Notes under the pieces: model-generated
Told to the model about the DNA's origin: nothing
Seen by the model: the letters and a program-made list of their open reading frames with translations, nothing else
Database searches by the model: none
Made by a program: the position numbers and the translations under genes
In this document: positions 27,688 to 35,341 of the stretch, in pieces
How positions within the stretch are numbered: the stretch's first letter is position 1
Layout of the letters: each line of letters opens with the position of its first letter
Assembly (NCBI RefSeq): GCF_003337315.1
Contig: NZ_QPJV01000008.1
Location: 55,950 to 119,949 of the forward strand
From: Vagococcus fluvialis
Lineage (GTDB): Bacteria; Bacillota; Bacilli; Lactobacillales; Vagococcaceae
DNA: 64,000 nt
Reading direction: 5' to 3'

Positions 27688-28614
27688 ATGGACATTAAAC
27701 AGCTACGATATTTTATGACGATTGTTGACAACAATTTCAACCTCAGTCGTGCCGCTGAATTACTCTATGTTTCTCAACCAACCTTAAGTATGATGATCAA
27801 TGAATTCGAGCGAAAAGAGGATGTCATTCTCTTTAAAAGAAAAAGAGGGCGTATTTCAGGACTCACTTATTTAGGGGAAAATTATTATAAAGATGCCTGC
27901 GAAGTTTTAGACCTTTATAACAAAATGTTCACCAATCTCCACAATGAGCATATAGAAGATTTGAAAGGAACCATTAATATTGGAATTCCACCTTTAGTTT
28001 TATCTTTAGTTTTTTCAACCATTATGCCAAAAATGATTTTAGACAATCCTAATATAAAATTTAATATTAAAGAGTCAGGAGCTTATCAATTAAAAAATGA
28101 CTTACTACTAGGTAATGTTGACATTGCTGCCCTACTTTCTCCAACAGGATTAGCAGATAACTTGATTGAAACCTATGAGATTCAACGCTCTGAATTAGCT
28201 GTCTTTTTGTCTCCTAAACACCCTCTTGCTAAGAAAAAAATACTAAGTTGGAAAGATTTAAACCATCAAAAACTGGCTATCTTTGATTCTAGTTTTATGA
28301 TTAATCATTTACTGATGGACGCTTTTGAAAGACACCAAATCCATCCAAATATTATTTTAACGTCAGGTTCATGGGATTTTATGTTAAATGCCACTAAAAT
28401 TAATCACGATATTATGACTATTTTGCCAAATCCAACAAATGACTCATATAATTTAAAGGACGTTAAATGTATCAAATTGGAACAACCTATTATTTGGAAA
28501 GTTGTTTTAGCAAGATTAAAAAAAGAAAATTATAATAAAATAGAATCCTATATAAATGATTCTATGATAGAAGCTTCTCGTGAAAAACAACACATAGATT
28601 CTCAAATAAGTTGA
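27688..28614 (+). CDS. LysR family transcriptional regulator (copy 1)
   Basis: A 308-residue LysR regulator. The winged helix spans residues 1-60 (MDIKQLRYFMTIVDNNFNLS, then LLYVSQPTLSMMINEFE); an effector-binding domain follows from about 90, opening GTINIGIPPLVLS. Start 27688 is the standard LysR MDIKQL opening, eleven bases after AGGGA; an ATG four codons upstream lies in the site. It is divergent from the thiolase operon and co-directional with the hydratase-reductase-transferase operon, the classic place for a LysR activator of both. It has a paralogue at 32134-33027 with the same opening and GIPP motif. Confidence 0.92.
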   Translation: MDIKQLRYFMTIVDNNFNLSRAAELLYVSQPTLSMMINEFERKEDVILFKRKRGRISGLTYLGENYYKDACEVLDLYNKMFTNLHNEHIEDLKGTINIGIPPLVLSLVFSTIMPKMILDNPNIKFNIKESGAYQLKNDLLLGNVDIAALLSPTGLADNLIETYEIQRSELAVFLSPKHPLAKKKILSWKDLNHQKLAIFDSSFMINHLLMDAFERHQIHPNIILTSGSWDFMLNATKINHDIMTILPNPTNDSYNLKDVKCIKLEQPIIWKVVLARLKKENYNKIESYINDSMIEASREKQHIDSQIS

Positions 28615-28655
28615 AGTGAATGAGCTACTGTATATTTTTAAGTTATAGCCTATAT

Positions 28656-28757
28656 AAAAAAAGAGTATTAGATATATCAGTTAAAAGGTATTATATTCGA
28701 GTTGTCGAAAGGAGCAACGCGAAAAACTATACGTAACTGTTATATCTAATTCTTTTT
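28656..28757 (+). other. Long imperfect hairpin element between lysR and the hydratase gene
   Basis: Left arm AAAAAAGA..ATTAGATATA.CAGTTA pairs with TAACTG.TATATCTAAT.TCTTTTTT over about 24 bp. The inner part (TTCG.GTTG against CAAC.CGAA) continues the pairing to a loop TCGAAAGGAG. It ends in T6, so it can terminate the lysR transcript or act as an attenuator of the following operon. A mobile MITE-like origin is also possible; no clear target duplication was seen. Confidence 0.55.
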
Positions 28758-28806
28758 TCGTTATCATGCTCACTTTTTAACAAATAATTTTATAGGAGTG
28801 GAAATT

Positions 28807-29250
28807 TTGAAAAAAACGTATCCTTGCATTACTCAAGAAACAATTAAGATTGGACAAGTAGCGGAGAAATCAAAACGTATTTCTGAAGAAGATGTAGACA
28901 TGTTTGCTCGTACAACTGGTGATATGAATCCGGCTCACACAGATGAAGAATATGCTAAAGACAGTCTCTTTAAAACAAAAATCGCTCACGGTATGTTAGG
29001 AGCTGGTCTAATATCAGCGGTTTTAGGTATGGATTTACCTGGACCTGGAACTATTTACTTAGGACAAGATTTAAAATTTATGAACCCTATTTTCTTTGAT
29101 GATGTCATTGTGGCAAAAGTTGAAGTAATCAATCTAATCGATAAGAAAAAATTTATTATAGCTGAACTAAAAACTACAGTTGTTAATCAAGATGGAAAAG
29201 TATTAATCGAAGGTATTGCAACAGTTATACCACCTAAAGGAGATAAATAA
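28807..29250 (+). CDS. phaJ: MaoC-like (R)-specific enoyl-CoA hydratase (PhaJ type)
   Basis: Reversible hydration of crotonyl-CoA to (R)-3-hydroxybutyryl-CoA. The 147-residue hot-dog protein carries the hydratase motif TTGDMNPAHTDEEYA (Asp and His of the active site near residues 39-45) and the AHGMLGAGLIS helix. I start at the TTG at 28807, eight bases after GGAG; a GTG three codons earlier overlaps the site. It stops one base before the FabV start, so the two are coupled. PhaJ-type stereochemistry pairs with the (R)-specific dehydrogenase in the opposite operon. Substrate chain length is inferred. Confidence 0.88.
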   Translation: MKKTYPCITQETIKIGQVAEKSKRISEEDVDMFARTTGDMNPAHTDEEYAKDSLFKTKIAHGMLGAGLISAVLGMDLPGPGTIYLGQDLKFMNPIFFDDVIVAKVEVINLIDKKKFIIAELKTTVVNQDGKVLIEGIATVIPPKGDK

Positions 29251-29251
29251 A

Positions 29252-30445
29252 ATGAAATTAGAAATGAAATTAAAAAACAACGCAGCAAGATCTGTAAACC
29301 CATACGGATGTAAACAAGAAGTATTAAATCAAATTAACTATGTCAAAGAACAAGGTAGTTATGAAGGACCTAAAAAAGTTTTAGTTTTAGGTAGCTCATC
29401 TAGCTACGGATTAGCAAGCCGCATTACGGCAGCTTTTGGTGCTCACGCAGATACCATTGGCGTTTCTTTTGAAAGAGGACCAAAAGATAAAACAATGTTA
29501 GGTACTGCTGGGTGGTATAACAATATTTTCTTCAGAGAGTTTGCTGAAAAAGAAGGATTGATTGCTAAAAATTTCATTGGAGATGCTTATAGCTTAGAAA
29601 TGAAAGAAGCTGTCATTAACTATATTAAAGAGGAATTTGGTGGCAAGATTGATTTACTTGTTTATAGCTTAGCTGCTCCAAAAAGAACAGACTATAAGAC
29701 AGGTATCACTTATACTTCAGCTCTAAAACCAATCGAAAAAACTGTGACTGGTGAAAATATTAATCTTGAAAAAGAAGAATTATTCACTCAAGTAGTTGAA
29801 CCTGCTACAGAAGAAGAAATCGAAGGCACTGTTAAAGTTATGGGCGGCGAAGATTGGGAATGGTGGGTTGAACTTCTTAAAGAAGAAGGTTTGCTTGCTG
29901 AAGGATTTAAAACAACTTTATATTCATATATTGGACCAAAAGCAACTCATGCCTTTTATCATGAAGGTTCACTTGGTGTCGCTAAAAAACAAGCTGAAGA
30001 ATCATCAAATCGCATTAATGAATCACTTAAAGAGCTAAATGGAGAAAGTTTAATTTGTGTTTCTAAAGCTGTAACAACTAAAGCCAGTGTCGTTATTCCG
30101 ATTTTACCTAAATATTTAATCTGCTTATATAAAGTAATGCTTGAAAAAGGAACTCACGAAACACCAATTATGCATAAAGATCGTATTTTTAGAACTATGT
30201 TTTACGGTGAAGAACGCGAATTCGATGACAAAGGTCGCTTACGTCCAGATAGTTGGGAACTAAATGAAGAAGTTCAACAAGAAGTAAGTGCATTAATGGA
30301 ACAATTAACTCCTGAAAACTTTAAATCAGATTTAACAGCTTACAACCTTTTCAGAAAAGAATTTCTGAATATTAATGGATTTGAAGTTGATGGTAATACG
30401 ATAGATGAAGTGAACTTTGAAGATTTACAAAAAATGAAACCTTAA
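29252..30445 (+). CDS. fabV: Trans-2-enoyl-CoA reductase FabV/Ter
   Basis: NADH-dependent, essentially irreversible reduction of crotonyl-CoA (or enoyl-ACP) to the saturated acyl thioester. The 397-residue protein has the N-terminal NAD fold VLVLGSSSSYGLASRITAAFG and the FabV active-site pattern YSYIGPKATHAFYHEGSLG followed by AKK (residues 223-245), an extended Tyr-x8-Lys. Start 29252 follows AAAGGAG at 8 bases. Being next to a PhaJ-type hydratase and a CoA-transferase, rather than in a fatty-acid cluster, favours the Ter role in butyryl-CoA formation over an ENR role. The latter could also give triclosan tolerance. Confidence 0.93.
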   Translation: MKLEMKLKNNAARSVNPYGCKQEVLNQINYVKEQGSYEGPKKVLVLGSSSSYGLASRITAAFGAHADTIGVSFERGPKDKTMLGTAGWYNNIFFREFAEKEGLIAKNFIGDAYSLEMKEAVINYIKEEFGGKIDLLVYSLAAPKRTDYKTGITYTSALKPIEKTVTGENINLEKEELFTQVVEPATEEEIEGTVKVMGGEDWEWWVELLKEEGLLAEGFKTTLYSYIGPKATHAFYHEGSLGVAKKQAEESSNRINESLKELNGESLICVSKAVTTKASVVIPILPKYLICLYKVMLEKGTHETPIMHKDRIFRTMFYGEEREFDDKGRLRPDSWELNEEVQQEVSALMEQLTPENFKSDLTAYNLFRKEFLNINGFEVDGNTIDEVNFEDLQKMKP

Positions 30446-30466
30446 ATAAAAAGGAGAATTAGGATT

Positions 30467-32023
30467 ATGTCAGTTAAATTTATTAAAGCAGTAGATGTTC
30501 CAGAATTAATTAATGACGGTGACACTTTAGCTGTTGAAGGATTTATTGGAACAGGTGTAGCAGAAGAAATTCATGAAGCTGTTGAAAATCATTACAAACA
30601 ACATCAACATCCTAAAAACTTAACTTTACTTTATGCAGCAGGAATTGGAGACGGCGCATCTAGAGGTTTAAACCACTATGCCCAAGAAGGGTTAATTAAA
30701 AGAGCTGTTGGTGGACACTGGGGGCTTGCACCAAAATTACAACCTTTAGTTTCTGAAAATAAAATTGAAGCCTATAATTTTCCACAAGGCGTTATCTCTC
30801 AAATGTTTCGTGATATTGCTGCTAAAAAGCCTTTCTTAATTACAAAAGTTGGCCTTGGTACTTTTGTTGACCCAGATATTTCAGGAGGTAAGCTAAACGA
30901 TATCACCACAGAAGATTTAGTAACAAAAATGACTTTTGACGGTGAAGACTACCTTGCTTACTCCCTACTAAAACCAAATGTAGCTATTTTAAAAGGAACT
31001 TATTCTGATGAGCGTGGAAATATTGCCTTTGACGAAGAACCCCTAACTCTTGAAGCTACTTCCTTAGCTATGGCAGTTAAAAATGCTGGCGGAATTGTTA
31101 TTGTTCAAGTTAAAAAATGTGTCCGTTCTGGCTCCCTTGATCCTAAACTTGTCAAAATCCCTAGTTTGTTAGTGGATTATGTGGTTGAAGTGGAGGATGA
31201 AACTAAACATATGCAGACCTTTAACACACAATTTAACTCTGACTTTATTCAATCAAATGTGATAAAATCAGAAAATTCCCAAGCAGTTCCCCTTAATGAC
31301 CGTAAAATTATCGCTAGAAGATCGGCTCAATTAATCCCTGCTGATGCTAAAATTGTTAATTTTGGGATCGGTGTTCCCGAAGTTATCTCAGCAGTTTTAA
31401 AAGAGGAAGGCTCAAGTGACCGTTTTACAACAACTATTGAACCAGGTAGTTTTGGCGGTGTGCCTGTTGGCGGTCTTGATTTTGGTGCTGCTATTTCTCC
31501 TGAATCAATCATTGACCAGTCTTATATGTTTGATTTTTATGACGGTGGCGGAATAGATATTGCCTTTTTAGGCTTAGCTGAGTGCGATAAAGATGGCAAT
31601 ATTAATGTGTCTAAATTTGGACCTAAGATTGCTGGTGCTGGTGGGTTTATTAATATTACTCAAAATACGAAAAATGTTGTTTTTTGTGGTACTTTCACAG
31701 CAGGCGGTTTAAAAACAGAGATCTCCAATCACGAATTACATATCACTCAAGAAGGTAAAAAATCTAAATTTGTTGAGTCAGTTGAACAAATTACATTCAG
31801 TGGTAAAACAGCTATTAATAATAAACAAAATGTTTACTACGTTACTGAAAGAGCTGTTTTCAAATTAGTTAAAGACGGTGTTGAATTAATCGAAATCGCT
31901 CCTGGCATTGACATTAAAAATGACATCTTAGATCACATGGCATTCAAACCCTTAATTTCAGATGATTTAAAACTAATGGACACTTCTATTTTCAATGAAG
32001 ATAAAATGGCTCTCAAGTATTAA
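30467..32023 (+). CDS. Single-chain acyl-CoA:carboxylate CoA-transferase
   Basis: A 518-residue family I CoA-transferase with alpha and beta parts fused (YdiF / propionate CoA-transferase type). The first half opens SVKFIKAVDVPELINDGD; the second carries the catalytic glutamate in TTIEPGSFGGVPVGG near residue 324. Such enzymes pass CoA between acetyl-, propionyl-, butyryl- and hydroxyacyl-CoA. As the last gene after hydratase and reductase, it could release butyrate while activating 3-hydroxybutyrate or acetate. AAGGAGAATTAGG precedes the ATG. It is separate from, and unlike, the two-subunit ScoAB in the divergent operon. Confidence 0.92.
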   Translation: MSVKFIKAVDVPELINDGDTLAVEGFIGTGVAEEIHEAVENHYKQHQHPKNLTLLYAAGIGDGASRGLNHYAQEGLIKRAVGGHWGLAPKLQPLVSENKIEAYNFPQGVISQMFRDIAAKKPFLITKVGLGTFVDPDISGGKLNDITTEDLVTKMTFDGEDYLAYSLLKPNVAILKGTYSDERGNIAFDEEPLTLEATSLAMAVKNAGGIVIVQVKKCVRSGSLDPKLVKIPSLLVDYVVEVEDETKHMQTFNTQFNSDFIQSNVIKSENSQAVPLNDRKIIARRSAQLIPADAKIVNFGIGVPEVISAVLKEEGSSDRFTTTIEPGSFGGVPVGGLDFGAAISPESIIDQSYMFDFYDGGGIDIAFLGLAECDKDGNINVSKFGPKIAGAGGFINITQNTKNVVFCGTFTAGGLKTEISNHELHITQEGKKSKFVESVEQITFSGKTAINNKQNVYYVTERAVFKLVKDGVELIEIAPGIDIKNDILDHMAFKPLISDDLKLMDTSIFNEDKMALKY

Positions 32024-32093
32024 TTCCCATTAATCCTTACAAGCTTTCTACGAAACAAAATTTATAATAGATGGATTTCCGCTTCGGCGAAAT

Positions 32094-32131
32094 TAAAGGA
32101 GTGTGACAAAAATAAGTCACACTCCCTTTTG
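32094..32131. terminator. Bidirectional terminator between CoA-transferase and lysR copy 2
   Basis: AAAGGAGTGTGAC / GTCACACTCCCTTT stem with an 8-base A-rich loop. A smaller hairpin around CCGCTTCGG lies just before. TGTGAC-core family. Confidence 0.88.
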
Positions 32132-32133
32132 CT

Positions 32134-33027
32134 TTATTCATTTTTAAAGAAACTAACAAAAAAATCTTCTACATAGTCTGCTAACTGATTGTGTTGAATA
32201 TTTTCTAAACGGCAAACATTTACTGACCAACTAAAAAAGGGATCAATCGAGCGACATAAAAGCGTATTTTGTGTGTAGTGCAGAACAATTGGTGCTGGTA
32301 ATATAGTGACAATATCAAGAGACTCACACATACTAGCTAGTAAATCCCAAGCCCCTGATTCAAAAAAGATATTCGGGGTCACACCTGCCACTTGGAAATT
32401 TTTCTTAATTTGATGATGAATCATAAAAGAGCTGTTTAATAAAATAAGTCGCTCACGGCCAAGATCTTTATAAGTCACAGGTTCATCACTCAATGCAAAT
32501 TTGTGGTCTTTATTAAAAATCGCTACTACTTGATTATCAACAATAGTGGTACTTCTAATATTTTGAGTGGTAATCGGATCAATTAAAAAAGCAATATCAA
32601 TTTCTTGAAGTAGTAGCATTTTTTGAAGTTCGTAAGCTCCTGCTTCTACTATTTCTAATTGAATAGTTGGATTTTCCATAATAAAATGAGGAATTGCTTT
32701 TTTAAATAAAACAGTTAAAATAACTGGTGGAATCCCTACTTTAATAGTTCCTTTGACAGCAGTTTTATTAATTCTTAAATCAGTCATCAAATGATTATAT
32801 TGATTTAAAACAGTTAAAGCGTTATCATAGAATTCCTTACCGATTGGCGTTAAATCCACTAATCGACCTTTGGAACGAACAAAAAGCTCAACCTCTTCTT
32901 TTTCTTCAAATTCTTTAATGAATTTAGTCAAACCTGGTTGAGAAATTAGTAATATTTTGGCAGATTGTGATAAATTAAAATTGTTTTCAACAATTGTGGT
33001 AAAGTACTCCAAGTGCTTAATATCCAT
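32134..33027 (-). CDS. LysR family transcriptional regulator (copy 2)
   Basis: A 297-residue LysR regulator opening MDIKHLEYFTTIVENNFNLS, with helix-turn-helix LLISQPGLTKFIKEFE and effector domain from GTIKVGIPPVILT. It matches copy 1 closely through the DNA-binding domain and the start of the effector domain, pointing to a local duplication. Start 33027 follows GGAGG at seven bases. It is convergent with the reductase operon and divergent, over only 38 bases, from the pantothenate-kinase-like gene. Target unknown; the same metabolic cluster is likely. Confidence 0.9.
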   Translation of the reverse strand: MDIKHLEYFTTIVENNFNLSQSAKILLISQPGLTKFIKEFEEKEEVELFVRSKGRLVDLTPIGKEFYDNALTVLNQYNHLMTDLRINKTAVKGTIKVGIPPVILTVLFKKAIPHFIMENPTIQLEIVEAGAYELQKMLLLQEIDIAFLIDPITTQNIRSTTIVDNQVVAIFNKDHKFALSDEPVTYKDLGRERLILLNSSFMIHHQIKKNFQVAGVTPNIFFESGAWDLLASMCESLDIVTILPAPIVLHYTQNTLLCRSIDPFFSWSVNVCRLENIQHNQLADYVEDFFVSFFKNE

Positions 33028-33065
33028 AATAACCTCCACTAAATTTATAATAAGGACAGATAAAA

Positions 33066-33755
33066 ATGTATCTCAAAGACATTGTAGCTAATTATTTACC
33101 AAATATAAAGTTAAATCATGACTTCTTAATTATTGGTGTAACAGGAAATGTGGCTTCAGGCAAGTCAACCTTTGCTTCTTACCTAAAAAAAGAATTACAA
33201 AAAACCTTTCTTTTTGATCAAATTGAAACGATCTCAACAGATGATTTTTTATATACCAATGACTACTTAATCCATCATAACCTTTTCAATAAAAAGGGTT
33301 GGTTAGAGTCTTATGATTTTAATAAAATCACCAACTTTTTTAATGACTTAAATCAAAATGAAAAAGCAGTTTTAAACGGAAAATACAATCAACAAATTGG
33401 TGATATGAATCAAACCAATTATTTAATTAAAAAGCCTACTGTTTTAATTCTTGAAGGGACTATGGTTTTAACACCTTTATTCGAAGAATATATTGATTTA
33501 TCTATTTTTTTAGAGGTTGATTTAGAAACAAATTATAAATGGTTTAAAGGGCGTTCTTTAGAAAATCTAAAATATAAAAAAGAATATGCACACCTAAGTG
33601 TTGATGAAGCTTCAGAAGTTATTGAAACGATTTGGTCTGATGTTAACTTAAAAACCTTTTTTAATTACATCGAACCCTATAAAGAAAATGCCACGATTAA
33701 AATTAGTGTTAATGAATTTCATGAAATTGAAAAACTAGCTTTTCAAGGAAACTAG
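33066..33755 (+). CDS. Short pantothenate-kinase-I/uridine-kinase-like P-loop kinase
   Basis: A 229-residue P-loop kinase. The Walker A is GNVASGKS (residues 27-34), followed by STDDFLYTNDYLIHHNLFNKKG and SYD, a pattern typical of type I pantothenate kinase (CoaA), and then LILEGTMVL as the Walker B region. True CoaA proteins are about 310 residues, and the C-terminal third is missing here. So either a shortened CoaA-like kinase or a uridine-kinase-like enzyme is possible. It lies beside a block of CoA-dependent genes, which makes a role in CoA supply attractive but unproven. Start ATG follows AAGGAC. Confidence 0.7.
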   Translation: MYLKDIVANYLPNIKLNHDFLIIGVTGNVASGKSTFASYLKKELQKTFLFDQIETISTDDFLYTNDYLIHHNLFNKKGWLESYDFNKITNFFNDLNQNEKAVLNGKYNQQIGDMNQTNYLIKKPTVLILEGTMVLTPLFEEYIDLSIFLEVDLETNYKWFKGRSLENLKYKKEYAHLSVDEASEVIETIWSDVNLKTFFNYIEPYKENATIKISVNEFHEIEKLAFQGN

Positions 33756-33859
33756 TGAAACTTCCTTAGTTTTAGCCGATTTAGACTATTTTTTTTAGTA
33801 GTTTTAAGGTATCCTATAAGTATCTCATGAGCACATACAAAGAGAAGGAGTTTTCATAC

Positions 33860-34279
33860 ATGAAAGATTTTACACACCCTAAGTTTCCAACGATTCATAT
33901 TAAATTATTAAAAGGTGAGCACACTGAACAGTTAACAAAACTTTTAGATGGCTCTACACTTGAAACAGAAACTCTTTTAAATTTTATACCTGAGAATTTA
34001 ACAACTGATGAAAAATATTTATATGGTATTTTTGATGAATCAAATTTAATCGGTGTCATCGACTTAATCGAGGATTACCCAACTAAACAAGGTGCTTATA
34101 TTCACCAATTCTTTATTAGTGAAGAAGTGACTGATAGCTTACTTGCTGAGACACTTTACCAAGCACTAGAAAAAACGGCTCAAGAAACAAATATTATTTC
34201 TCTTGAGTTAAATAAAGCTATTTCAGATCAACCTTTATGGAATAACTTAGGCTTTACTGACAACAAAAAAAGTATTTAA
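33860..34279 (+). CDS. GNAT-like acetyltransferase, weakly conserved
   Basis: A 139-residue protein with a GNAT-like layout: IHIKLLKGEHTEQLTKLL at the start, LIGVIDLIEDYP, AYIHQFFISEEV and a closing LWNNLGFTDNKK that resembles the final GNAT motif (x-x-GF). The usual acetyl-CoA loop Q/RxxGxG/A is not recognisable, so catalysis is uncertain. Start 33860 follows AAGGAG at 8 bases; the frame extends 11 codons further without a site. A separate transcript ending in a hairpin. Confidence 0.5.
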   Translation: MKDFTHPKFPTIHIKLLKGEHTEQLTKLLDGSTLETETLLNFIPENLTTDEKYLYGIFDESNLIGVIDLIEDYPTKQGAYIHQFFISEEVTDSLLAETLYQALEKTAQETNIISLELNKAISDQPLWNNLGFTDNKKSI

Positions 34280-34286
34280 CACTGAT

Positions 34287-34316
34287 AACCTCGCATTAAA
34301 AATGTGAGGTTTTTTA
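34287..34316 (+). terminator. Terminator after the GNAT-like gene
   Basis: AACCTCGCATT-AAA-AATGTGAGGTT stem with one G-T pair, followed by T6. Confidence 0.85.
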
Positions 34317-34388
34317 ATTTAAAAAAAGATGTGTTTTAGGCATTACATGGTAAAATTATTATTATTTAAGTTATTAGGAGGGGTTGTT

Positions 34389-35303
34389 ATGTCATTTCGT
34401 AAAAATCTAACACGTCAAAGTGTTTACCACTCTGTTTTTATTTTTACAATTATTTACTTTATATTGATGTATTTTCAAAAAAGAATCTTACTGGGGCTTT
34501 TCCAAACTCAGCTATCTTTCTCCATTCCAAATATAATTGCTCTTATTACTAGTGATAATACCCTTGATGAGTTGGTAAGTAGAGGAATAAATGGAGCTAT
34601 TCTGACTGGTTGCTTTTTAATTATTGAAATTCTACTTTTCATTATTTTAATCATTCATTTTCTTTGTAAATTGTGGCGAGTTCACTATATTGAACAGCTT
34701 AGAAAATTTGATTTTCTACTTGTTTTAGGACTTCTAATTTTATTAGTTGGTAGCTTTTACTATGCTTACGTGTTAGGAACAACTTCTCTAGATACTTATA
34801 ATACTATTTCAACATCACTTAACCGAGTAACACCTAAACAATTGCAACTCCTTAGTGAGAAGTGGAAAGATTTTATTTTTAATTATCAATTTTCATTAGG
34901 TTATTTACCAAGAGATGTATCCATGGTGATTGATCACGTTAAACAGTTAATTTCTAATGTAAAAGAAATCGCTCAAATTCCTGATGTGATTAATCATTAC
35001 TTAAATCAATTAAGTCAATTTAAATTCCATTATTTCTTATTAATGTGTAGTGGGTTTGCGACTCTTTTAATTTCTCAATTATTTGAATACCGTTTAATTT
35101 TAAAATCATTTAAAGAATTTAAAATTAAGAAAAAAGCAGAAAAAATTGAAAGAAAACAACAAGAACAAGTTCTTAAAACAGAAATGATACCAACAGAAGT
35201 AACAACAACTGATCAGCTAACAAAAATCTTAGTCGAACAACAAGAATTAATGGCAAAAATCATTGATTTACAAAGTGATATGCAAGAAAATATGAAAAAA
35301 TAA
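34389..35303 (+). CDS. Membrane protein with four helices and a charged coiled-coil tail, unknown
   Basis: A 304-residue protein. Hydrophobic helices lie near residues 12-32, 68-92, 106-128 and 212-232. The 80-residue stretch between helices 3 and 4 (LDTYNTISTSLNRV and on) is probably outside the cell. The C-terminal 75 residues are charged and coiled-coil-like (KKKAEKIERKQQEQ; LVEQQELMAKIIDLQSDMQ). No family is recognised. TAGGAGGGG lies before the ATG at 34389. Single gene, convergent with nrnA. Confidence 0.6.
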   Translation: MSFRKNLTRQSVYHSVFIFTIIYFILMYFQKRILLGLFQTQLSFSIPNIIALITSDNTLDELVSRGINGAILTGCFLIIEILLFIILIIHFLCKLWRVHYIEQLRKFDFLLVLGLLILLVGSFYYAYVLGTTSLDTYNTISTSLNRVTPKQLQLLSEKWKDFIFNYQFSLGYLPRDVSMVIDHVKQLISNVKEIAQIPDVINHYLNQLSQFKFHYFLLMCSGFATLLISQLFEYRLILKSFKEFKIKKKAEKIERKQQEQVLKTEMIPTEVTTTDQLTKILVEQQELMAKIIDLQSDMQENMKK

Positions 35304-35341
35304 AAGGATAGTTACTCGTTTTGGAGTAACTATCCTTTTTA
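35302..35341. terminator. Bidirectional terminator before nrnA
   Basis: A 16-bp perfect stem, AAAAGGATAGTTACTC against its complement, with a 6-base loop and A/T tracts. Confidence 0.92.

Noticed and set aside
28656..28757. T-box or known riboswitch ahead of the hydratase operon
   Set aside because: No GGTGG-type T-box and no aptamer signature; it is a single long fold-back, so it is reported only as an unassigned hairpin.
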